From Luteipulveratus flavus (GTDB lineage: Bacteria > Actinomycetota > Actinomycetes > Actinomycetales > Dermatophilaceae): a DNA stretch of 64,000 bases. Each line of letters opens with the position of its first letter. The first letter of the stretch is position 1. The stretch lies in assembly GCF_029080175.1 (NCBI RefSeq), contig NZ_JARFJC010000025.1; one strand, written 5' to 3'. The notes beneath the pieces were generated by a model that was given only the letters and a program-made list of their open reading frames with translations, ran no database searches and was not told where the DNA came from. Positions 50,193 to 59,064 of the stretch are shown here, piece by piece. Made by a program: the position numbers and the translations under genes.

Positions 50193-51101
50193 ATGGGAGC
50201 GCAGCAGCGGGTCTACCGCCAGCGCATCCGGTCGGTCCAGGCCACCAAGAAGATCACGCGCGCCATGGAGCTCATCGCGGCGTCGCGGGTGGTCAAGGCG
50301 CGTCAGTACGTCGCCGAGTCCACCCCGTACGCCATGGCGCTCACGCGGGCGTGCTCGGCGGTGGCCACCCACTCCGACACCCAGCACCCGCTGACCACGG
50401 AGCGGGAGAACCCCACCCGTGCGGCGGTGCTGATCCTGACCAGTGACCGCGGTCTCGCGGGCGCGTACTCCGTCAACGCCATCAAGAAGAGCGCCGAGCT
50501 GATCGAGCGCCTGCAGAACGAGGGCAAGGAGGTCGTGCCGTTCCTCGTCGGTCGTAAGGCGGTGAGCTACTACAAGTTCCGTCGCCGTGAGTACGCCGCC
50601 GAGTGGACCGGTTTCACCGACAGCCCGAAGTTCGAGGTCGCCAAGGAGATCGGCGAGCGGCTCACCGCGGAGTTCGTCAAGGGCTCCGAGGAGGGCGGCG
50701 TCGACGAGGTGCACGTCGTCTACACGACGTTCGTCAACATGGTGACCCAGGAGCCGCGGGACCTGCGCCTGCTGCCCCTGGAGGTCGTCGAGGGCGACCT
50801 GGACGCCGACGGTGACGGTCAGCCGGACGGGCCCGTGCCGCTGTACGAGTTCGAGCCGAGCGCCGAGCGGGTCCTCGACGCGCTCCTGCCGAAGTACGTC
50901 ACGTCGCGCATCTTCAACGCGCTGCTGCAGGCGGCGGCCTCCGAGCTGGCCGCCCGCCAGCGGGCGATGAAGTCGGCGACGGACAACGCCGAGGAGCTCA
51001 TCAAGACCTACACCCGACTGGCCAACCAGGCCCGTCAGGCCGAGATCACCCAAGAGATCAGCGAGATCGTGGGCGGCGCCAGCGCGCTGGCCGACGCCTG
51101 A
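50193..51101 (+). CDS. atpG: ATP synthase F1 subunit gamma
   Basis: This 302-residue central-shaft subunit begins MGAQQRVYRQRIRSVQATKK and ends EITQEISEIVGGASAL. These two helices form the coiled-coil rotor inside the alpha-beta ring. It has the conserved ILTSDRGLAGAYSVN segment. A short acidic insertion (DLDADGDGQPDGPVP, about residues 208-222) sits in the globular part where mycobacterial gamma also carries a loop. AGAAGGAGG precedes the ATG. Confidence 0.96.
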   Translation: MGAQQRVYRQRIRSVQATKKITRAMELIAASRVVKARQYVAESTPYAMALTRACSAVATHSDTQHPLTTERENPTRAAVLILTSDRGLAGAYSVNAIKKSAELIERLQNEGKEVVPFLVGRKAVSYYKFRRREYAAEWTGFTDSPKFEVAKEIGERLTAEFVKGSEEGGVDEVHVVYTTFVNMVTQEPRDLRLLPLEVVEGDLDADGDGQPDGPVPLYEFEPSAERVLDALLPKYVTSRIFNALLQAAASELAARQRAMKSATDNAEELIKTYTRLANQARQAEITQEISEIVGGASALADA

Positions 51102-51124
51102 CCCGAAGAAGGAAAGTGACACCC

Positions 51125-52582
<1,458 letters not shown>

Positions 52583-52595
52583 TCTCCTCAGCGAG

Positions 52596-52630
52596 GAGGC
52601 CCCGTCCGGACATCGTCCGGGCGGGGCCTC
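52596..52630 (+). terminator. Terminator after atpD
   Basis: GAGGCCCCG (52596-52604) pairs with CGGGGCCTC (52622-52630), and an inner CCGGA/TCCGG stem extends it. It closes the main atp operon before the convergent metallo-beta-lactamase gene, so atpC cannot depend on this transcript. Confidence 0.75.
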
Positions 52631-52678
52631 GTCCGTCTCCTCCAGCGTTCTTCGCGTGACGACGCCGGGTCGGTCCGG

Positions 52679-53464
52679 TCACCTGTGGTCGCGGACCCAG
52701 CGGACGGCGGCGGCGTGCTCGGCGCGCAGCCAGTCCGGTCCTCGCTCCAGGCGGGGGTCCGCGGACGGCTGGGAGCCGAGGAGCTCCTGAAGGTAGCGGC
52801 GGTCATGGTCGATGCGCCGCCGAAGCGCCCGGCCGTCGCCGACTCCGCCGTGCCCGGGCACGACGACGTCCACGTCGGCGGCCGCGGCCGCCAGCAGGTC
52901 CAGGGCCGCGTGGTAGTCGCCCACCGGGTCGTCAGCGGTGAGGTCGAGCAGCGGTACCTCGACGTCGGAGAGCATGTCGCCGGCCATGAGGGTGCGGCGG
53001 TCGGGGACGAGCAGGGCGGCGTGCCCGGGCGCGTGTGCGCGGTGCTCGAGCACCTGGACATGTCGCCAGGGCGCCGGCAGGGTGCGGGCCCCGCGCGGGA
53101 GCGCCTCGACGTCGCCGAGAGCGGTGGTGTCGACCTCGGGCACCGACGTCCGCGCCTCGGCCCGGATGCTCGGCAGGTGCGCCCGGACCGCGTCGGTCGC
53201 CGCCCGCGTCGCGAGGCGCCGGGCGTGGCCGAGGCTCGACCGCCACAGCAGGTGGTCCCAGTGCGGATGGGTCGAGAAGCCCAGCCCCACGCGTACGCCG
53301 TGCTCGTCCAGCTCCGCGGCGACGGCGTCGATCTCACCCGGCAGCACGGCCGGGTCGACCACCAGGCATTCCGAGCCCGGCCCGAGAAGGACCGTGGTGG
53401 TCGTCGTGCAGTACGCGTGCGTGGCGACCAGGACGTCGGGAGCGACCTCGCGCAGAGCCGACAT
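52679..53464 (-). CDS. Metallo-beta-lactamase-fold hydrolase
   Basis: This 261-residue protein has the zinc-binding motif THPHWDH near residue 66, a third histidine in HAPGHAALLV, the bridging aspartate in LMAGDMLSD, and VVVPGHGGVGDG. It belongs to the broad MBL hydrolase superfamily; the substrate is unknown. It lies antisense to the atp genes. A TACGTT hexamer seven bases before the ATG suggests a leaderless mRNA. It is one of three genes between atpD and atpC. Confidence 0.85.
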   Translation of the reverse strand: MSALREVAPDVLVATHAYCTTTTTVLLGPGSECLVVDPAVLPGEIDAVAAELDEHGVRVGLGFSTHPHWDHLLWRSSLGHARRLATRAATDAVRAHLPSIRAEARTSVPEVDTTALGDVEALPRGARTLPAPWRHVQVLEHRAHAPGHAALLVPDRRTLMAGDMLSDVEVPLLDLTADDPVGDYHAALDLLAAAAADVDVVVPGHGGVGDGRALRRRIDHDRRYLQELLGSQPSADPRLERGPDWLRAEHAAAVRWVRDHR

Positions 53465-53471
53465 GAGGCCA

Positions 53472-53477
53472 AACGTA
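53472..53477 (-). promoter_or_regulatory. -10 of the MBL gene (leaderless)
   Basis: TACGTT (TANNNT) on the minus strand is followed by seven bases and then the ATG at 53464. No ribosome site is present. Confidence 0.45.
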
Positions 53478-53510
53478 GCCAACTGCGCACGTGGCGCCTG
53501 TCCAGGTCGG

Positions 53511-53516
53511 CATACT
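53511..53516 (+). promoter_or_regulatory. -10 of the HIT-like gene (near-leaderless)
   Basis: CATACT is followed by eight bases and the GTG at 53525. It mirrors the divergent -10 of the MBL gene, 34 bases away. Confidence 0.4.
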
Positions 53517-53524
53517 GACCACTC

Positions 53525-54166
53525 GTGACAGGGGATCCGGAGAGCATCGAGGACTACTACGCGCGGATCCTCGCCGCGACCGACGACGAGGGCCGGCTGC
53601 CGGTCGCGGTCGAGGAGATGCCGGGCTGGGACATCTTCCCGTACGAGCTGGACTCGTTGCGGCTCAAACCCATCCGGCCGCTCGCCGCCGACGAGCCACC
53701 CCGCAGCGGCGAGGATCCGGCGGAGTGCTGGTGCGCCGAGCCGGTGACGGTCGACGTCGAGCGGCGGGTCTGGACGAACGACCGCTGGAAGCTCGATCTC
53801 GCGATCGACACCGGGCTGCCGATCACGATGCTCCTCGGCACCCGGGAGCACTACGACCTGCCGACCCTGCCCGCCGAGCTGGCGGCCGAGATGGGCCGGC
53901 TCATCACGGTCATCTCCGCGGCGGTGGAGGCGCTCCCGAGCGTCGGTCGCTCGCAGCTGGCGAAGTACGGCGACGGCGGTGCTCACCTGCACCTGTTCTT
54001 CTTCGGCCGGCCCGCGCGCATCCTGCAGCTGCGGGGTTCGCCCCTGCTGGACTGGGAGGAGAACCTGCCGCGCATGCCGCTGGAGTCCCTGCACGCGAAC
54101 GCCCGTTCGGTGGCCGACCGGCTCGTCGGCGTCCTCGGCGGTGCGGCCGGAGAGCTGGGCGTATGA
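53525..54166 (+). CDS. HIT-like superfamily protein
   Basis: This 213-residue protein resembles HIT-family nucleotide hydrolases/transferases. It has VWTNDRWKLDLA as the second-strand motif, a central helix (PAELAAEMGRLITVISAAV), and a histidine-rich GGAHLHLFFFGRP near residues 155-167 in place of the usual HxHxH. The catalytic His triad is incomplete, so activity is uncertain. A cysteine pair (CWC, near 68-70) precedes the domain. The stop overlaps the NCS2 permease start by four bases (ATGA). Confidence 0.55.
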   Translation: MTGDPESIEDYYARILAATDDEGRLPVAVEEMPGWDIFPYELDSLRLKPIRPLAADEPPRSGEDPAECWCAEPVTVDVERRVWTNDRWKLDLAIDTGLPITMLLGTREHYDLPTLPAELAAEMGRLITVISAAVEALPSVGRSQLAKYGDGGAHLHLFFFGRPARILQLRGSPLLDWEENLPRMPLESLHANARSVADRLVGVLGGAAGELGV

Positions 54167-55476
54167 GGCGTCCTGAGCTCCGGCGCGCCCGCACCGCGAC
54201 GGAGGGAGCCGGTCTCGGCTGGCGCCTGCACGGCGACGGGAGGACGGTCGAGCCGGGCTCGGTCGTGGCGCCGGAGGAGCGGCTGACCTGGCCGCGCACG
54301 ATCGGCATCGGGGCGCAGCACGTCGTCGCGATGTTCGGCGCGACCTTCCTGGTGCCCCTGCTCACCGGGTTCCCGCCCGCGACCACGCTCTTCTTCTCCG
54401 GGATCGGCACCCTGCTGTTCCTGATCGTCACCGCGGGCCGGGTGCCGTCCTACCTGGGGTCGTCGTTCGCGTTCATCGCGCCGATCACCGCGGCCAAGAG
54501 CGACCACGGGATGTCCGGGGCGCTCGGCGGAGTCGTGCTCACCGGCGTCGCGCTCGCGCTCGTCGGGCTGCTCGTCCAGGCGGTGGGCGCCGGCTGGCTG
54601 CGCGTTCTGATGCCGCCGGTGGTGACCGGTGCGATCGTGGCGCTGATCGGGCTGAACCTCGCACCCGCGGCGAAGGCGAACGTCGTCAAGGCCCCCGTCA
54701 CGGCCGTGATCACCCTGGCCGTGATCATCCTCGCGACCGTGCTCCTGCGCGGGCTGCTCGGCCGGCTGTCGATCCTGATCGGGGTGATCGTCGGCTACGT
54801 GGTGGCGCTCGTCTCCGGCGAGGTGGACCTGGACCCGGTCCGCGCGGCCGACCTGGTCGGGCTGCCCGACTTCACGACGCCGACCTTCCACCTGTCGACC
54901 GTGGGCCTGTTCGTGCCGGTCGTGCTCGTGCTCGTCGCCGAGAACATCGGACACGTGAAGTCGGTCGCCCAGATGACCGAGCGCGACCTGGACCCGGTCT
55001 CCGGGCGTGCCCTGCTCGCCGACGGCGTCGCGACGACGCTGGCCGGACTCGGCGGTGGGTCGGGTACGACGACGTACGCGGAGAACATCGGAGTCATGGC
55101 CGCGACCAAGGTCTACTCGACCGCGGCGTACTGGGTGGCCGGGGTCACCGCCCTGGTGCTGTCCTTCTCACCGACGTTCGGAGCCGCGATCTCGACGATC
55201 CCGGCCGGTGTGCTCGGCGGTGCCGCGACGGCGCTGTACGGGATGATCGGCATGCTCGGCGTCCGCATCTGGGTCGAGAACCGGGTCGACTTCGGCCACC
55301 CGGTCAACCTGCTCACCTGCGCGGTGGCGCTGGTGATCGGCATCGCCGACTACACCTGGGCCGTCGGTGACCTGCAGTTCGCCGGCATCGCGCTCGGGAC
55401 CGCAGCGGCGCTGCTCGTCTACCACGTGATGACGGCCTTGAACCGGCTGTCGCGAGCTCTGCCCGAGCAACGCTGA
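54163..55476 (+). CDS. Uracil/xanthine permease (NCS2 family)
   Basis: This 437-residue transporter has about 14 helices. It contains the NCS2 signature region (VAENIGHVKSVAQMTERDLDP and GLGGGSGTTTYAENIGVMAATK), preceded by QHVVAMFGATFLVPLLTG. Proteins like this carry uracil or purine bases with protons; the exact base is not decided here. A 40-residue cytoplasmic extension precedes the first helix. It is coupled to the HIT-like gene, and atpC starts 107 bases after its stop. Confidence 0.93.
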   Translation: MRRPELRRARTATEGAGLGWRLHGDGRTVEPGSVVAPEERLTWPRTIGIGAQHVVAMFGATFLVPLLTGFPPATTLFFSGIGTLLFLIVTAGRVPSYLGSSFAFIAPITAAKSDHGMSGALGGVVLTGVALALVGLLVQAVGAGWLRVLMPPVVTGAIVALIGLNLAPAAKANVVKAPVTAVITLAVIILATVLLRGLLGRLSILIGVIVGYVVALVSGEVDLDPVRAADLVGLPDFTTPTFHLSTVGLFVPVVLVLVAENIGHVKSVAQMTERDLDPVSGRALLADGVATTLAGLGGGSGTTTYAENIGVMAATKVYSTAAYWVAGVTALVLSFSPTFGAAISTIPAGVLGGAATALYGMIGMLGVRIWVENRVDFGHPVNLLTCAVALVIGIADYTWAVGDLQFAGIALGTAAALLVYHVMTALNRLSRALPEQR

Positions 55477-55540
55477 CCGAGGCGGCCCGGCCGGTCCGGT
55501 CGAATGTCGAGGTGTGGCGCGGCGCCGCTCCCGGCGCCGG

Positions 55541-55546
55541 TACGAT
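55541..55546 (+). promoter_or_regulatory. Possible -10 for atpC
   Basis: TACGAT (TANNNT) lies 36 bases before the atpC GTG and downstream of a GC-rich dyad. Because the main atp transcript ends 3 kb upstream, atpC needs either this promoter or readthrough from the permease gene. No -35 is evident. Confidence 0.35.
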
Positions 55547-55582
55547 GGTGCTGTACCGCACGTCTGCCCCGGAAGGACACCC

Positions 55583-55855
55583 GTGAGCCAGCTGACCGTC
55601 GAGCTCGTTGCCGCCGACCGCAAGGTCTGGGAAGGCGAGGCCAGCCGCGTCCTCGCGCGCACCGTCGAGGGCGAGCTGGGCATCCTGCCCGGGCACGAGC
55701 CGATCCTGGCCGTTCTTGCCGAGGGCGAGGTCCACATCGACCCGCTCGACGGCCAGCGCCAGTCCGTCTCGATCGACGGCGGCTTCCTCAGCGTCGACGA
55801 CAACCGCGTGACCCTGGTCGCCGAGACCGTCGACGCCTCGGCTCTCGCAGGCTGA
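55583..55855 (+). CDS. atpC: ATP synthase F1 subunit epsilon, short form lacking the C-terminal helices
   Basis: This 90-residue protein is the N-terminal beta-sandwich of epsilon: LTVELVAADRKVWEGEASRV, TVEGELGILPGHEPILAVL and VSIDGGFLSVDDNRVTLVAET. It ends at residue 90, whereas mycobacterial and E. coli epsilon run to about 121 and 139. The C-terminal helical hairpin that inhibits ATP hydrolysis is absent. There is no room for a frameshifted remainder, as DUF2550 starts 12 bases later. GGAAGGA precedes the GTG. It is 3 kb from atpD. Confidence 0.95.
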   Translation: MSQLTVELVAADRKVWEGEASRVLARTVEGELGILPGHEPILAVLAEGEVHIDPLDGQRQSVSIDGGFLSVDDNRVTLVAETVDASALAG

Positions 55856-55867
55856 GTCAGGGGCCGT

Positions 55868-56293
55868 ATGGCGGGGACTCGGCTGGCCGGCGAGGTCCTG
55901 GGAGGGGTTTGTCTCCTGCTGGTCCTCATCGCCTGCGCCTTCGTGCTGCGACGGCAGGCCATCGCCCGCGGCTGCCCGCTGATGCTGATGGCCCGCCAGA
56001 AGCCTTCGGGCTGGACCCTCGGCATGGCCCGGGTCACCGCGTCCGAGGTGTGCTGGTTCCCCTTCCTCGGATTCTCCGTACGACCGCGCGACCGCTGGGT
56101 CCGTGGTGATCTCGACCTCGGGGCGCCCTTGCCGATCCACGGCGGGCGCCCCGTCTCCATGCCGGACGCGGTGTCGGTGAGCTGCTCCTCGCGGGCCGGG
56201 GACTTCACCATCGCGCTCTCCTCGGCCGACTACACCGCGCTGCGGTCCTGGGCCGAGTCGGCGCCACCCGGTCTGAACGCCAATGTCGCCTGA
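55868..56293 (+). CDS. DUF2550 membrane-anchored protein
   Basis: This 141-residue protein has one N-terminal membrane helix (VLGGVCLLLVLIACAFVL) and a soluble domain with EVCWFPFLGFSVRPRDRW and IALSSADYTALRSW. This is DUF2550, an actinobacterial family found next to atpC (Rv1312 in Mycobacterium tuberculosis). It starts 12 bases after atpC, so they are likely co-transcribed. The function is unknown. Confidence 0.88.
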   Translation: MAGTRLAGEVLGGVCLLLVLIACAFVLRRQAIARGCPLMLMARQKPSGWTLGMARVTASEVCWFPFLGFSVRPRDRWVRGDLDLGAPLPIHGGRPVSMPDAVSVSCSSRAGDFTIALSSADYTALRSWAESAPPGLNANVA

Positions 56294-56294
56294 C

Positions 56295-56326
56295 CGGCGC
56301 GGCGCGTCACCGGCGACGCCGCGCCG
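56295..56326. terminator. Bidirectional terminator between DUF2550 and the cobalamin adenosyltransferase
   Basis: CGGCGCGGCG (56295-56304) pairs with CGCCGCGCCG (56317-56326) around a 12-nt loop. It fills the 35-base gap between convergent genes and can serve both. Confidence 0.7.
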
Positions 56327-56328
56327 TC

Positions 56329-56937
56329 CTAGCGGTCGCCCCCGGGCACCCAGGCCACGTCGCCCTGCGACAGGTTCGCGACCCGGGCGAGGATGAACAG
56401 CAGGTCCGACAGCCGGTTCAGGTACTTCGCCGTGAGCGGGTTCACCCCGCCCACGCCGCGGTCGCTGCCGGCGGGCGCCTCCTGGTCGCCGTACTCCGCC
56501 AGTGCTGCCCACGCCGACCTCTCGGCACGGCGGACGACGGTGCGGGCGACGTGCAGGTGCGCTGCCGCGGGCGTGCCACCGGGCAGCACGAAGGAGCGCA
56601 GCGGCTCGAGCCGTTCGTTGTAGGTGTCGCAGGCATCCTCGAGCGCGTCGATCCACGCGGCGAGCACCCGCAGCGGCGGGTGTTCGGGCTCGGCGGCCAG
56701 CGGGTTGCACAGGTCGGCGCCGACGTCGAAGAGGTCGTTCTGCACCCGGGTCAGCACCGCCCGTACGTCGTCGTCCAGGTCGCCGCACGCCAGCGCGACC
56801 CCGATGGCGCTGTTGGCCTCGTCGGTGTCGGCGTACGCGACCAGTCGGGGATCGGTCTTGCCGGTACGGCTGAAGTCGCCGAGGGTCGTCGTGCCGTCGT
56901 CGCCGGTGCGCGTGTAGATGCGCGTGAGGTTGACCAT
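56329..56937 (-). CDS. Corrinoid adenosyltransferase (PduO type)
   Basis: This 202-residue enzyme attaches adenosyl from ATP to cob(I)alamin. It has the N-terminal TRIYTRTGDDGTTTLGDFSR, then YADTDEANSAIG, FVLPGGTPAAAHLHVARTVVRRAER, and LNRLSDLLFILAR. It sits convergent to DUF2550, as its homologue does near the atp operon in mycobacteria (Rv1314c). It supports B12-dependent enzymes such as methylmalonyl-CoA mutase. Confidence 0.94.
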   Translation of the reverse strand: MVNLTRIYTRTGDDGTTTLGDFSRTGKTDPRLVAYADTDEANSAIGVALACGDLDDDVRAVLTRVQNDLFDVGADLCNPLAAEPEHPPLRVLAAWIDALEDACDTYNERLEPLRSFVLPGGTPAAAHLHVARTVVRRAERSAWAALAEYGDQEAPAGSDRGVGGVNPLTAKYLNRLSDLLFILARVANLSQGDVAWVPGGDR

Positions 56938-57083
56938 GAGGGCGATCGTGTCAGACGTGGCGGACGGCCCGGACGCCGACGGCAGGACGCCCCCGTGACC
57001 TAACCGTTATCTTCGGGCACCCAACGATGTCAGGGCCCTCATGCGTCAATGGAGTGCACGGCAGGCGACGACGAGGAGAGAGC

Positions 57084-57443
57084 ATGGCACGCTCGAGCGG
57101 TCGCGACGTCGATGCCGATGTCCACGAGGTCGTCCCCGGTGCCGAGATCGGCATCTCCGGAGTCCTCGGTGTCCAGTCCGTCGCGGATGTCCGGATCAGT
57201 CTCGGCCGGGCCATCGACACGGGGTCGGGCGACCTGGTCCTGCATCTGGGGGACGCCGAGGTCGGTGACGCGACCGGTCTCGGGGTGATCGTGGGCGCAC
57301 ACCACCGGGCTCGCCGGGCCGGACGTCGTCTGGTGATCGCCGACGCCTCGCCGCGGCTGGAGCGGCTGCTGCGCGCCACCAAGCTCAACCGGGTGATCGC
57401 CGGCAGTCATCAGGACGCCGCGGCCAACCCGATCATCGCCTGA
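57084..57443 (+). CDS. STAS-domain protein (anti-sigma-factor-antagonist-like)
   Basis: This 119-residue protein is a single STAS fold: ISGVLGVQSVADVRISLGRAI, VLHLGDAEVGDATGLGVIVG, and RRAGRRLVIADASPRLERLL. In anti-anti-sigma factors the loop reads D-S-S-G, and the Ser is phosphorylated by a kinase. Here it is D-A-T-G, so only Thr could take its place. The ATG at 57084 is chosen for its ribosome site ACGAGGAGAG; a longer start at 57027 lacks one. No partner kinase is adjacent. Confidence 0.8.
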   Translation: MARSSGRDVDADVHEVVPGAEIGISGVLGVQSVADVRISLGRAIDTGSGDLVLHLGDAEVGDATGLGVIVGAHHRARRAGRRLVIADASPRLERLLRATKLNRVIAGSHQDAAANPIIA

Positions 57444-57456
57444 GCCGCCCCGAGCG

Positions 57457-57479
57457 CTCGGCTCGCCGCACGAGCCGAG
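57457..57479. terminator. Bidirectional terminator between the STAS gene and ggt
   Basis: CTCGGCTCG (57457-57465) and CGAGCCGAG (57471-57479) form a perfect 9-bp stem with a 5-nt loop between convergent genes. Confidence 0.7.
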
Positions 57480-57483
57480 GTGG

Positions 57484-59016
57484 TCAGCCGAGAGCCGTCG
57501 CCGCCGCTCGCCTCGGGTCCGCCGCGGCGCTGACGTCCCCCGTGGACGAGCGGTGCGCGGCCCCGACGCCGCCGAAGTACATCGCGTTGGCCTGGTGCTC
57601 GGTTCCCGCGAGGCCGAGCGAGGCCAGCGTCCGCGAGATGTCCGGCGCGGGCTCGTGCTCGACGTGGATCCCGTCGCCGCTGCGCAGCCGTACGTGCAGC
57701 CGTGGCTGGTCGATCGCGTCCTGCAGCCGGGAGCCCTCGATGACGTACCGCGAGATCACCTGGGCCAGCGCGGTGGTGATGCGGTCCGCGCCCGGGCTGC
57801 CGATGGCCAGGACGCTGCCGTCGTCGTGCCGAGCGGTCGTGGGTGCCATGTTGGACGCGAGCCGGGTCCCAGGCGGTAGGACGTGCAGCCCGCGCTGGTT
57901 CAGCTCCGGCTCGCCGAGGCAGTTGTTCAGCAGCAGGCCCGTGCCGGGCACCGTCACGCCCGAGGAGTACCCGGAGGAGGCCGTGATCGCGCACGCGAGC
58001 CCGTCGGAGTCGACGACCGAGACGTGGGCGGTGTGCTGGGAGCGCGGGACGGCGTCCAGGACCAGGGCGTCGAGCGAGGCCAGCAGCTCCGCGCCGGCGG
58101 TCTCCAGGTCCGACGCGGTGTCAAGGCGGTCGCGCCGGTGGCCGAGCACGGTCCGCTGGACGGCGATCATGGCCGCTGCGCTCGGCACCTCGCCCTCCAG
58201 CAGACGGAGCATCGCGGCCAGCACCGGGCCGCCGATCGACGGCGGCGGGTTGGTCGCGACCTGCCAGTCCCGCAGCCGGGTCAGGGTGGCGGGACGGACG
58301 ACGGGCTCGTACGCCTCCAGGTCGGCCCGGGTCAGCAGGCCGCCCTCGTGCTGCAGGTGGTCGGCGACGCGGCGGCCGAGCTCGCCCTCGTACAGCGCCC
58401 GTGCTCCTTCGTGGGCGATCTGCTCAAGGCTGTCGGCGAGGCGGTCGTCGGCCAGGGTGTCGCCCGGAGAGAGGGGGCGCCCGTCGTCGCCGATGAGCTG
58501 CGCACGCGTCCCGGTGTCGAAGCTGAACAGCGGGTCTCCGACCTGCTGCAGGTAGCTGCCCGCCGTCGCGCCGACGCGGAAGCCGTGGCGCGCGACGTCG
58601 GCGGCCGGCGCGACGACCTCGGACCACGGTGCGTGGCCGTACCGGTGGTGTGCGAGGTCCATCGCCGCGAAGGCGCCGGGGGTGGCGACCGATCCCGCGC
58701 CGGCGTGGACGGTCATGCCGCCGGCGTAGTCCAGCCACAGCTCGCGCACACCCTGCCCGAACCGCTCCCGAGGGAGACCTCGTCCGGGCATCTCGACGTT
58801 GCCGTCGATCACGACCGGGCCCCCGCCCACCGGCCAGACCGCGACGTAGGCGCCGCCGAGCGCACTCACGATCCCGGGTTCGGTGACGAAGGTGACGCTC
58901 ATCGCGGCGAGCGCGGCATCGACCGCGCTGCCGCCGAGGCGGACGACGTCGATGCCCGCCTGGGCGGCGAGGGCGTTGGGTGCGGCGACGGCGGTGCGCC
59001 GAGACGGGACCGGCAT
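57484..59016 (-). CDS. Gamma-glutamyltransferase family protein
   Basis: This 510-residue Ntn-hydrolase shows AAQAGIDVVRLGGSAVDAALAA and VTEPGIVSALGG at the N-terminus, and AYEPVVRPA before the cleavage site. The catalytic threonine of the small subunit is in SQHTAHVSVVDSDGLA near residue 340. TGLLLNNCLGEPE and RLASNMAPT follow. Family members transfer or hydrolyse gamma-glutamyl bonds of glutathione-like thiols. No signal peptide is seen, unlike many secreted members, so it may act inside the cell. Confidence 0.9.
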   Translation of the reverse strand: MPVPSRRTAVAAPNALAAQAGIDVVRLGGSAVDAALAAMSVTFVTEPGIVSALGGAYVAVWPVGGGPVVIDGNVEMPGRGLPRERFGQGVRELWLDYAGGMTVHAGAGSVATPGAFAAMDLAHHRYGHAPWSEVVAPAADVARHGFRVGATAGSYLQQVGDPLFSFDTGTRAQLIGDDGRPLSPGDTLADDRLADSLEQIAHEGARALYEGELGRRVADHLQHEGGLLTRADLEAYEPVVRPATLTRLRDWQVATNPPPSIGGPVLAAMLRLLEGEVPSAAAMIAVQRTVLGHRRDRLDTASDLETAGAELLASLDALVLDAVPRSQHTAHVSVVDSDGLACAITASSGYSSGVTVPGTGLLLNNCLGEPELNQRGLHVLPPGTRLASNMAPTTARHDDGSVLAIGSPGADRITTALAQVISRYVIEGSRLQDAIDQPRLHVRLRSGDGIHVEHEPAPDISRTLASLGLAGTEHQANAMYFGGVGAAHRSSTGDVSAAADPRRAAATALG

Positions 59017-59064
59017 GAACGCGATTCTGCCCGACCGCCCAGCTGTCCCTGCCGGAACGGTCGA

